The position numbers and the translations under genes were made by a program. The notes beneath the pieces were generated by a model. It did not search any database and had not been told where the DNA came from. It was given only the letters and a program-made list of their open reading frames with translations. Below, one piece after another: positions 1 through 5,643 of a DNA stretch of 8,992 nt. The stretch comes from DASZQY01 sp048498575 (GTDB taxonomy: Bacteria > Pseudomonadota > Alphaproteobacteria > Rhizobiales > Kaistiaceae). The stretch covers positions 1 to 8,992 of the forward strand of contig JBEHXS010000108.1 of the NCBI GenBank assembly GCA_048498575.1, read 5' to 3'. Position 1 is the stretch's first letter. The number at the start of each line of letters is the position of its first letter.

Positions 1-1
1 C

Positions 2-619
2 GTCGCCTTCTACAAGGTCGGGCTGCAGCTCGTGTTCGCCGGCGGCCTGCCCTTCGCCGAGCGCCTGGCGCGGAGCGGCAAGAAAGTCTTCCTCGACGTC
101 AAGCTGCTCGACATCGACAACACGGTCGCCGGCGCCATCGCCAGCATCGCGAGCATGGGCATGACCTTCGTCACCGTGCACGCGTATCCGCAGGCACTAC
201 GCGCCGCGGTGAAAGCGCGCGGCAAAGGCGTACTGAAACTCCTTGCCGTCACCGTGCTCACCTCGATGAACGAACGCGACCTCGTCGACGCCGGCTACCA
301 GGGGCCGATCAGCGCGATGGTGGCGCTCCGCGCCGCCGACGCGCGCGCCGCCGGCATCGACGGCATCGTCGCCTCGCCGGCGGAAGCGGCAGCCGTGCGC
401 GCGATCGTCGGCCCCGATGTCGCGATCGTGACACCCGGCATCCGCCCCTCGGGCAGCGACGCCGGCGACCAGAAGCGCACCGCCACGCCCGCGGAAGCGA
501 TCCGCGCCGGCGCCGACTATCTCGTCGTCGGACGGCCGGTCACCGCGGCGAGCGATCCGCGTGCCGTCGCCGAGGCGATCGTCGCCGAAATCGCAGCAGC
601 GTCCGCACAACGGAGATAG
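2..619 (+). CDS. pyrF: Orotidine 5'-phosphate decarboxylase, 3' part (5' end outside window)
   Basis: Decarboxylates orotidine 5'-monophosphate to UMP, the last step of de novo pyrimidine synthesis; a cytosolic TIM-barrel enzyme. The frame is open from the first bases and reads VAFYKVGLQLVFAGG, the conserved end of the first barrel strands. I judge that about 30 N-terminal residues are missing, so the ATG at 32 is internal. The catalytic D-x-K-x-x-D-I signature is visible as LDVKLLDIDNTV (Asp32, Lys34 and Asp37 of the visible part). The C-terminal phosphate-binding strands are VTPGIRP and YLVVGRPVT. The stop at 617-619 is 3 bases before the next ATG, and the Shine-Dalgarno of that gene lies inside the last pyrF codons, so the two are cotranscribed and probably translationally coupled. 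Identification is secure; only the start is unknown. Confidence 0.95.
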   Translation, partial: VAFYKVGLQLVFAGGLPFAERLARSGKKVFLDVKLLDIDNTVAGAIASIASMGMTFVTVHAYPQALRAAVKARGKGVLKLLAVTVLTSMNERDLVDAGYQGPISAMVALRAADARAAGIDGIVASPAEAAAVRAIVGPDVAIVTPGIRPSGSDAGDQKRTATPAEAIRAGADYLVVGRPVTAASDPRAVAEAIVAEIAAASAQRR

Positions 620-622
620 GGC

Positions 623-925
623 ATGGCCAAGGGCTACTGGATCGTCGGGCTGAAGATCAACAAGCCGGAGCAATACGCCGCCTACCGCACGGTCAACGGC
701 GAAGCTTTCCGCAAGTATGGCGGCAAGTTCCTCGCCCGCGGCGGGCAGTTCGAGAATCCCCTCGGCGAAGCGTGGCCGGTAAACTCGCTGATCGAGTTTC
801 CGAGCTTCGAGGCGGCGACGGCCTGCTTCCATTCGCCGGAATACAAGCGGGCGCTCGAGGTCCGCGGCGACGCCATCGAGACCGACCTCGTCATCGTCGA
901 AGGTTACGACGGACCGCAGCCCTAA
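623..925 (+). CDS. DUF1330 family protein
   Basis: A 100-residue cytosolic protein of the DUF1330 family, small ferredoxin-like alpha/beta proteins that probably dimerise. The biochemical role is not established. It shows the family pattern: an N-terminal GYWIVGLKI strand, PEQYAAYRTVN, KYGGKFLARGG (residues 32-41), the IEFPSFEAATACFHSPEY segment (57-74), and the C-terminal DLVIVEGYDGPQP. The start is ATG 623, with GGAG at 612-615 seven bases upstream and overlapping the end of pyrF. It sits between pyrF and dapB, an order I recall from other Rhizobiales, which suggests conserved cotranscription with pyrF rather than a known link to pyrimidine synthesis. Family assignment is confident; function is unknown. 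Confidence 0.9.
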   Translation: MAKGYWIVGLKINKPEQYAAYRTVNGEAFRKYGGKFLARGGQFENPLGEAWPVNSLIEFPSFEAATACFHSPEYKRALEVRGDAIETDLVIVEGYDGPQP

Positions 926-938
926 AGGGCCGGCGAGG

Positions 939-968
939 TTTACTCGCGCGCCCGCACCCGGCTATATC
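939..968 (+). promoter_or_regulatory. Probable promoter for dapB
   Basis: The 67-base gap between the DUF1330 stop and dapB holds TTTACT (939-944), then 17-18 bases, then CTATAT/TATATC (962-968). This resembles the alphaproteobacterial housekeeping pattern CTTGAC-N17-CTATAT. Transcription would start near 975, leaving a short leader that contains the GGGAG ribosome site at 981-985. It suggests that dapB and the two genes after it can be transcribed independently of pyrF. Inferred from pattern and spacing only. Confidence 0.45.
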
Positions 969-992
969 CGCGGCTCCACAGGGAGCACCGCC

Positions 993-1799
993 ATGGCCGA
1001 TATGCGTCTTGTCGTCGTCGGGGCCGCCGGGCGCATGGGCCGGACGCTGATCCGCCTTGTCGCCGAAACGCCCGGCGTCGTGCTCGCCGGCGCGGTCGAG
1101 CGGCCGGGCCAGCCGGAGATCGGCAAGGACGCCGGAGAACTAGCCGGCCTCGGCCGGAACGGCATCGCCGTCAGCGACGATCCGCTGCCGCTGTTCGCCA
1201 AGGCGGACGGCGTGCTCGACTTCACGGTGCCTTCCGCGACCGTCGCCTTCGGCGAGCTCGCGGCGCAGGCGCGCATCGTCCACGTCATCGGCACCACCGG
1301 CCTCAAGGCCGACGACGAGGCGAAGATCAAGGCGGAGGCCCGCCACGCGGTCGTGGTGAAGTCGGGCAACATGAGCGTCGGCGTCAACCTGCTCGCCGGG
1401 CTGGTGCGCCAGGCGGCGAAGGCGCTCGACCCGTCGTTCGACATCGAGATCCTCGAGATGCATCACCGCGGCAAGATCGATGCGCCCTCGGGTACGGCGC
1501 TGCTGCTCGGCCAGGCGGCGGCCGAGGGCCGCGGCATCGACCTCGCCCAGCATTCGGCGCGCGGCCGCGACGGCGAAACCGGCGCGCGGCGGCTTGGCGA
1601 TGTCGGCTTCGCCGCGCTCCGCGGCGGCTCGGTGATCGGCGACCACACCGTGATCTTCGCCGGCGACGGCGAGTCGATCTCGCTCAGCCACCACGCCAGC
1701 GACCGGGCGCTCTTCGCCCGCGGCGCCATCCGCGCGGCGCTGTGGGGCCGCGACAAGAAGCCCGGGCTCTATTCCATGACGGACGTGCTCGGGCTCTGA
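993..1799 (+). CDS. dapB: 4-hydroxy-tetrahydrodipicolinate reductase
   Basis: Reduces the product of DapA to tetrahydrodipicolinate with NAD(P)H, in the diaminopimelate route to lysine and peptidoglycan; cytosolic. The 268-residue length is normal. The N-terminal Rossmann domain has GAAGRMG at 10-16, DFTVP at 76-80 and GTTG at 100-103. The substrate domain has SGNMSVGVN (124-132) and the active-site stretch EMHHRGK at 155-161 followed by DAPSGTA. The catalytic His157 and Lys161 (His159 and Lys163 in E. coli) are present. Residue 160, usually His in the HHRHK signature, is Gly here. The C-terminus LYSMTDVLGL is typical. The start at 993 is supported by GGGAG at 981-985, seven bases upstream. 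The next gene starts 3 bases after the stop. Confidence 0.97.
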   Translation: MADMRLVVVGAAGRMGRTLIRLVAETPGVVLAGAVERPGQPEIGKDAGELAGLGRNGIAVSDDPLPLFAKADGVLDFTVPSATVAFGELAAQARIVHVIGTTGLKADDEAKIKAEARHAVVVKSGNMSVGVNLLAGLVRQAAKALDPSFDIEILEMHHRGKIDAPSGTALLLGQAAAEGRGIDLAQHSARGRDGETGARRLGDVGFAALRGGSVIGDHTVIFAGDGESISLSHHASDRALFARGAIRAALWGRDKKPGLYSMTDVLGL

Positions 1800-1801
1800 G
1801 A

Positions 1802-2419
1802 ATGCGCGGGCGGCTTCCTTGGGCAGCGATTGCCGCAACACTTGCCGCCGCGACGCCGGGGTGGGCCGCCGACTATCCGTATTCCGGCTACTTCTCCAGC
1901 CAGCCACTGACGACGAGCGCGGAAGACGCGCGCCTTGCCTGCGCGTTCAGCTTCATCCGCCAGAACCCTGACGGCACCTTCGTCGGCTACCACATCGACA
2001 AGCCGGCATTCCTCGCCGACCACCGCGTGCGCTACCTCGAATACGGCGCCGGCACGTGCGCCATCGACACCAACAACGTCGAGGCGTGCACCATGACGGC
2101 GAGCCAGGACGAGGACGAGATCGACCGCACCTACTACGACGTCGCCGGCGCGATCACCGCCGATACGGTTGAGACGACCGCCTTCGACAGCAAGGCACAG
2201 GCCGTCGCCTTCGCGACCGGCCACAAGGCCAAGGCTGCCTTCACCTCGCGTTTCGTGCGCTGCCCGGGTTTCGACGACGCCGGCCTCGCCGCTGCGATCA
2301 GCGACACGATGTCCACCCTGCCGCTGACCGAGCGCGGTCCGCTTCAGGCGCCCGAATTCACCGATGCCAATCGCGCGCTGATGCGCGATATTCTCGCCGC
2401 CCTCGCTACGCAGAAATAA
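1802..2419 (+). CDS. Exported protein of unknown function (205 aa)
   Basis: I do not recognise a family. Starting at ATG 1802 gives a signal peptide: MRGR, a hydrophobic Ala-rich stretch, and a likely cleavage at GWA|AD near residue 22. The product is therefore probably periplasmic. The mature part is mixed hydrophilic with four cysteines (Cys47, Cys86, Cys96, Cys164), an even number that could form disulfides in the periplasm. The longer reading from ATG 1742 would lie inside dapB and bury the signal peptide, so I reject it. The gene begins 3 bases after the dapB stop and ends 17 bases before gpmA, so it appears to be in the same operon. There is no strong Shine-Dalgarno at 1802, which fits translational coupling to dapB. 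Membrane segments other than the signal peptide are not evident. Confidence 0.8.
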   Translation: MRGRLPWAAIAATLAAATPGWAADYPYSGYFSSQPLTTSAEDARLACAFSFIRQNPDGTFVGYHIDKPAFLADHRVRYLEYGAGTCAIDTNNVEACTMTASQDEDEIDRTYYDVAGAITADTVETTAFDSKAQAVAFATGHKAKAAFTSRFVRCPGFDDAGLAAAISDTMSTLPLTERGPLQAPEFTDANRALMRDILAALATQK

Positions 2420-2436
2420 CTGACAGGATCGAAACG

Positions 2437-3054
2437 ATGGACCGCCTGCTGGTGCTCGTCCGCCACGGACAGAGCGATTGGAACCTCAAGAATCTCTTCA
2501 CTGGCTGGCGCGACATCGGCCTGACGCCGACGGGAATCGAAGAGGCAAAGGCCGCCGGCCGCAGCCTCAAGGCGAAGGGCCTTGCCTTCGACGTCGGCTA
2601 CGCCTCGGCGCTCAGCCGGGCGCAGCGCTCGCTCGACCTGATGCTGGCCGAGGTCGGCACGCCCGACATCCCGATCACGTACGACCTCGCCCTCAACGAG
2701 CGCGACTACGGCGATCTCTCCGGCCTCAACAAGGACGACGCGCGCGCCAAGTGGGGCGCGGACCAGGTGCAGATATGGCGCCGCTCCTACGCCGTCGCCC
2801 CGCCCGGCGGCGAATCTCTTCGCGACACGGGCGCTCGGGTGTGGCCGTATTACATCCACCGCATCCTGCCCGACGTGCTCTCCGGCAAGCGCGTGCTCAT
2901 CGCAGCGCATGGCAACTCGCTGCGCGCGTTGATCATGGCGCTCGACGGCCTGACGGCCGATGAGATCGTCAAGATGGAACTCGCCACCGGCGTGCCGGTG
3001 GTCTACCGGCTGAATGCGGACTCCTCCGTCGCCAGCAAGGAAGTCCTCGAGTAG
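2437..3054 (+). CDS. gpmA: 2,3-bisphosphoglycerate-dependent phosphoglycerate mutase
   Basis: Interconverts 3- and 2-phosphoglycerate in glycolysis/gluconeogenesis through a phosphohistidine; cytosolic. Visible residues: LVRHGQSDWN with the phospho-accepting His10, LNERDYGDLSG with the acid/base Glu88, WRRSY with Arg115-Arg116, PPGGES, and AAHGNSLRA with the second active-site His158. At 205 residues it belongs to the shorter form seen in alphaproteobacteria (E. coli GpmA is about 250). The start at 2437 has AGGA about 10 bases upstream and begins exactly at the conserved first strand. It is the last gene of the dapB-exported protein-gpmA run and is convergent with the MarR-GNAT gene. The alternative, a generic histidine phosphatase, is disfavoured by the full mutase signature. 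Confidence 0.95.
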   Translation: MDRLLVLVRHGQSDWNLKNLFTGWRDIGLTPTGIEEAKAAGRSLKAKGLAFDVGYASALSRAQRSLDLMLAEVGTPDIPITYDLALNERDYGDLSGLNKDDARAKWGADQVQIWRRSYAVAPPGGESLRDTGARVWPYYIHRILPDVLSGKRVLIAAHGNSLRALIMALDGLTADEIVKMELATGVPVVYRLNADSSVASKEVLE

Positions 3055-3061
3055 CGCGCCC

Positions 3062-3090
3062 CGGCAGGCTCGCGGCGGTACGCCTGGCCG
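3062..3090. terminator. Possible hairpin terminator between convergent genes
   Basis: CGGCAGGC (3062-3069) pairs with GCCTGGCCG (3082-3090) through an 8-bp stem with a single bulged C and a 12-base loop. It sits in the 57-base gap between the gpmA stop and the MarR-GNAT stop, where a bidirectional terminator would be expected. There is no T-run on either side, so an intrinsic terminator is uncertain. Confidence 0.3.
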
Positions 3091-3111
3091 ACCGCTCTTC
3101 CCGCGACGATG

Positions 3112-4059
3112 CTACTGGCGCAGCGACAGTTCCCACGTCTGGCCGACGAGATCCTTGCCGAAGGATTTGTGGCGGCCTTGCGAGACCAGGCGAAAGCCGT
3201 GGCCCTCGTAGAGGCGGCGCGCCGAAGCCAGCACGTCGTTGGTCCATAGCGTCAGCGTGCGATAGCCCTTGCCGCGGGCAAAGGCTATGCACTCCTCGAC
3301 CAGGCGCGAGCCGAGACCGAGGCCGCGCGCCGTCGGCTCGACGTAGAGCAGCCGCAGCTTGGCGACCTCGTCGGATACGCGCACCAGAAAAACCGAGCCG
3401 GCGATCTCGCCGTCCATCTCGGCGATCCACGAGCGCTCGCGCTGCGCGTCGAAGTTCTTCACAAACGCCGCCAGGATCTCGGCGACCAGCGCCTCGTAGG
3501 TTTCGTCCCAGCCGTATTCCTCAGCGTAGAGCCTGCCCTGGCGATGGATGATCCACCCGATGTCGCCGGGCTGGTGCCGGCGCAGCACGACGGGACGCGC
3601 GCTTGCCGGCGGACCGTCGCCGAGCACCGCGCGCACCGACGCCATGGCGTCGACCAGCCGCCGGCGCTCGTCCTCGCCGAGCGCCGCGACCATCGTCGCC
3701 ACCGCTGCCGAGGATCCGGCGTCGAGCGGCACGAACGCCGCCCGTCCCTTTGCGGTCAGCGAGATCAGGACGAGGCGCCCGTCACCTTCGGCGCGCTCGC
3801 GCGCGATCAGCTTGCGCCTGGCGAAGCCCGCGAGCAGGCGGCTGAGGTAGCCCGGATCGAGCGACAGCTCGCGGGCGAGATCGGCGGCGCTGATGCGGCC
3901 ACGCTCGGAAAGCTCGTAGAGCACGCGCGCCTCGGCCAGCGAGAATCCGCTGCCGGCGAGATGCTCGTCGAGGGCGCCGATCCGGCGGGTATAGAACCGG
4001 TTGAAGGCGCGGATCGCGGCGATCTGCGCCTTCGCGGTATCGTTGCTACCGTCATCCAT
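3112..4059 (-). CDS. MarR-family regulator fused to GNAT N-acetyltransferase
   Basis: A 315-residue two-domain protein. Residues about 10-150 are a MarR winged helix-turn-helix: FSLAEARVLYEL (39-50), ISAADLARELSLDPGYLSRLL recognition region (56-76), and a wing with EGDGRLVLISLT (91-102). Residues about 157-315 are a GNAT acetyltransferase: the acetyl-CoA loop is RGLGLG at 245-250 after LRLLYVEPTA, followed by NDVLASARRLYEGHGF, the usual motif B. Acetyl substrate and regulated genes are unknown. The ATG at 4059 is the only start in the short open stretch upstream and gives a normal MarR N-terminus. It has no Shine-Dalgarno, but a promoter ends right at it, suggesting a leaderless mRNA. It lies 40 bases downstream of the methyltransferase gene in the same direction. 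MarR-GNAT fusions are a known bacterial architecture; calling the gene is secure, its role is not. Confidence 0.92.
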   Translation of the reverse strand: MDDGSNDTAKAQIAAIRAFNRFYTRRIGALDEHLAGSGFSLAEARVLYELSERGRISAADLARELSLDPGYLSRLLAGFARRKLIARERAEGDGRLVLISLTAKGRAAFVPLDAGSSAAVATMVAALGEDERRRLVDAMASVRAVLGDGPPASARPVVLRRHQPGDIGWIIHRQGRLYAEEYGWDETYEALVAEILAAFVKNFDAQRERSWIAEMDGEIAGSVFLVRVSDEVAKLRLLYVEPTARGLGLGSRLVEECIAFARGKGYRTLTLWTNDVLASARRLYEGHGFRLVSQGRHKSFGKDLVGQTWELSLRQ

Positions 4060-4081
4060 ATCGTTGATATTAGCAACAATA
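4059..4081. promoter_or_regulatory. Palindromic operator at the MarR-GNAT start
   Basis: TATCGTTG (4059-4066), a 7-base AT-rich spacer, then CAACAATA (4074-4081) form an imperfect 23-base inverted repeat, with 7 of 8 arm positions matching. It is strikingly AT-rich in a GC-rich region, overlaps the MarR-GNAT start codon at one edge, and contains the -10 box of the putative promoter. MarR proteins bind such palindromes as dimers and often repress their own gene, so autorepression is the natural inference. Confidence 0.55.
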
Positions 4082-4096
4082 TGGATGTTTCGGCAA
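4067..4096 (-). promoter_or_regulatory. Putative sigma70 promoter giving a leaderless MarR-GNAT mRNA
   Basis: On the minus strand, TTGCCG (4096-4091) is followed by 18 bases and TAATAT (4072-4067). The -35 box starts four bases after the stop codon of the methyltransferase gene. Transcription would start at about 4060-4059, at the A of the ATG, so the transcript would have essentially no leader. This agrees with the absence of a ribosome-binding site. Leaderless genes are known to be common in alphaproteobacteria such as Caulobacter. Confidence 0.5.
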
Positions 4097-4099
4097 GCA

Positions 4100-5002
4100 C
4101 TATCCTTGCGAACCGGCGACTCCCGCCTCCCACCCGAGGATCGCGCGCTTGCGCGTCAGGCCCCAGTGGTAGCCGTGCAGGCCGCCGTCCTTGCCGAGCA
4201 CGCGATGGCACGGGACGACGAAGGAAACCGGATTGCGACCGACCGCCGTGCCGACCGCTCGCGCCGCCGAGGGCCGCCCGAGATGGGCGGCGATGTCGGA
4301 ATAGGTCGTCGCCTTGCCCAGCGGCAGCTTGAGCAGCGTCTCCCATACGCTCACCTCGAAATCCGTGCCGATCATGACGACCCGGAGCGGCTGCTCCGGC
4401 CGCCACAGGGCGCGGTCGAAGATGCGCGCCACGTAGGGAGCGGTCGCTGCGCTGTCCTCGATGTACTCGGCGCGCGGCCAGCGCCCGCGCATGTCGGCGA
4501 GCGCCGCCTTCTCCTCGCCCTCGTCGGCAAAGGCGAGGCCGGCGAGGCCGCGCTCAGTGACCATCGCCAGCGCCGTGCCAAACGGCGAGGGATGGAAGCC
4601 GTAGCGGATCGCGATGCCCTCGCCGCGCGCCTTGTAGTCGCCCGGAGTCATCGCTTCGTGGGTGACGAAAAGATCGTGCAGCCGTCCCGGCCCCGACAGG
4701 CCGAGTTCGTAGCTGGCGTCGAGCACCGAGGCGGAATCGGCGAGCAGGACGCGGGCGTGGTCGAGCGTCACTGCCTGCAGGAACGCCTTCGGCGACAGGC
4801 CGGCCCAGCGCGTGAACAGGCGCTGCAGCGACAGCGGCTTCATGCCGACGTGGGCGGCAATCGCCTCGAGCGACGGCTGGCCGCGCCACTTCTCGGAGAT
4901 GAAGGCGATCGCCCGGCAGACCACGTCGTAGTCGGTCGGGTGCTCGGCGCGGAGCGGAACTTCCCTCGGGTGGGCGGCGATCTCGGTCACGGCGATATCC
5001 AT
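4100..5002 (-). CDS. ada: AraC-type DNA-binding domain fused to O6-methylguanine-DNA methyltransferase
   Basis: Suicide DNA repair protein that transfers methyl groups from O6-methylguanine to its own cysteine, with an attached regulator-like domain. With the start at 5002 it has 300 residues. Residues about 25-125 are an AraC double helix-turn-helix (SLEAIAAHVGMKPLSLQRLF at 44-63, then ASYELGLSGPGRLHDLFV). Residues about 133-298 are the methyltransferase: FEVSVWETLL at 215-224, the arginine finger Arg248, Asn257, the active-site PCHR with Cys265 and His266, and Glu292 completing the triad at the same spacing as human MGMT. The N-terminal Ada zinc domain that accepts methyl from phosphotriesters is absent. 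Start 5002 is preferred over 5068 because GGGAAG lies six bases upstream of it and the extra 22 residues match nothing. It is followed by the MarR-GNAT gene after 40 bases. Confidence 0.93.
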   Translation of the reverse strand: MDIAVTEIAAHPREVPLRAEHPTDYDVVCRAIAFISEKWRGQPSLEAIAAHVGMKPLSLQRLFTRWAGLSPKAFLQAVTLDHARVLLADSASVLDASYELGLSGPGRLHDLFVTHEAMTPGDYKARGEGIAIRYGFHPSPFGTALAMVTERGLAGLAFADEGEEKAALADMRGRWPRAEYIEDSAATAPYVARIFDRALWRPEQPLRVVMIGTDFEVSVWETLLKLPLGKATTYSDIAAHLGRPSAARAVGTAVGRNPVSFVVPCHRVLGKDGGLHGYHWGLTRKRAILGWEAGVAGSQG

Positions 5003-5044
5003 GGCTGGCTTCCCTTGTAGCGCGTTCTCAGGGTCGCCGAGATA

Positions 5045-5084
5045 GGCGCGCGGGCCGCGGGCGGCCACCCGTTTCTTGCGCGCC
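5045..5084. repeat. Nested inverted repeat downstream of the DUF2244 gene
   Basis: GGCGCGC (5045-5051) pairs with GCGCGCC (5078-5084), and inside it GGCCGC (5053-5058) is complementary to GCGGCC (5061-5066). The structure sits in the 93-base gap between the DUF2244 stop and the methyltransferase start, both on the minus strand. It could terminate or attenuate transcription into the methyltransferase gene, but no T-run follows. In such GC-rich DNA part of this may be chance. Confidence 0.35.
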
Positions 5085-5095
5085 GGACGCGAAGT

Positions 5096-5596
5096 TCAGG
5101 GCAGCGGCGTTGTGCGGGTGAGCGCCAGCGCCGCCGCAAATTCCTTGGCGAATCTCTCGCGCTCGTTCCGCGGCAGGAAGCTGCCGACGACCAGGCGCCG
5201 GCCCTGCCAGACGATGGCAATCCGCAGGATGCCGAACTCGGGATGGCGGTCGATTTCCAGCCGCGCCCAGTACGGATTGAGCCCGGTCTCGGCGCTCCGG
5301 CCATCGGGCGCGATGCGGCGGACCGTCAGGACCTTCCGCGACAGGCGGATCACTTCCGCCGTCTTCGCCTGCCGGTAGGAAAGGCGCATGGCGGCGTAGA
5401 GAGCGAGCACGTCGACGCCGCAGAAACCGGGCACCGGCCAGGCGCCGATGGCAAAGAAATAGAGCCCGACGGATGCCGACATCAGCGCCATCGCCGACAT
5501 CAGGATGATGAAGCCACGGCGGCCGAGCGAGCGGTGCGGCTTCAGCACCGCGGAGTAAAGCGGGGCGTCGTCGGCGAAGTCGTTGGCGGCGGTCAT
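5096..5596 (-). CDS. DUF2244 inner-membrane protein
   Basis: A 166-residue protein of the DUF2244 family; function unknown. Hydrophobic segments at about residues 29-51 (FIILMSAMALMSASVGLYFF) and 54-70 (GFCGVDVLALYAAM) should form two membrane helices, leaving a cytoplasmic-type soluble C-terminal half. Family-like features are LKPHRSLGRRGF near the N-terminus, GAWPVPGFCGVDV between the helices, RLSYRQA after the second, and NPYWARLEI at about 107-115. The start at 5596 gives a standard N-terminus but has no Shine-Dalgarno; a TATAAT box ends eight bases upstream. The gene diverges from nth, an arrangement I recall as frequent in alphaproteobacteria, so a link to endonuclease III or simply shared regulation is possible. 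The C-terminal soluble domain may bind something unknown. Confidence 0.88.
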   Translation of the reverse strand: MTAANDFADDAPLYSAVLKPHRSLGRRGFIILMSAMALMSASVGLYFFAIGAWPVPGFCGVDVLALYAAMRLSYRQAKTAEVIRLSRKVLTVRRIAPDGRSAETGLNPYWARLEIDRHPEFGILRIAIVWQGRRLVVGSFLPRNERERFAKEFAAALALTRTTPLP

Positions 5597-5604
5597 GGCG
5601 CATG

Positions 5605-5610
5605 ATTATA
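5605..5610 (-). promoter_or_regulatory. Consensus -10 box for the DUF2244 gene
   Basis: A perfect TATAAT on the minus strand lies eight bases before the ATG at 5596, predicting a start site at about 5598 and a leader of only about two bases. No good -35 box is seen 16-18 bases upstream. The lack of any Shine-Dalgarno fits a leaderless transcript, but a single hexamer is weak evidence. Confidence 0.35.
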
Positions 5611-5643
5611 GAGGGCAGGAAACGCGATAGGCGAGGCGGCAGC

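Noticed and set aside
4001..5020. A 339-codon plus-strand open frame opposite the methyltransferase gene
   Set aside because: Its composition is Arg/Ala/Asp/Gly-rich with no recognisable domain, and the opposite strand encodes a complete enzyme with all catalytic residues.
5602..5643. Upstream ATG extension of nth by 14 residues
   Set aside because: No ribosome site precedes 5602, and it would leave five bases to the divergent gene; 5644 has GAGG at the right distance.
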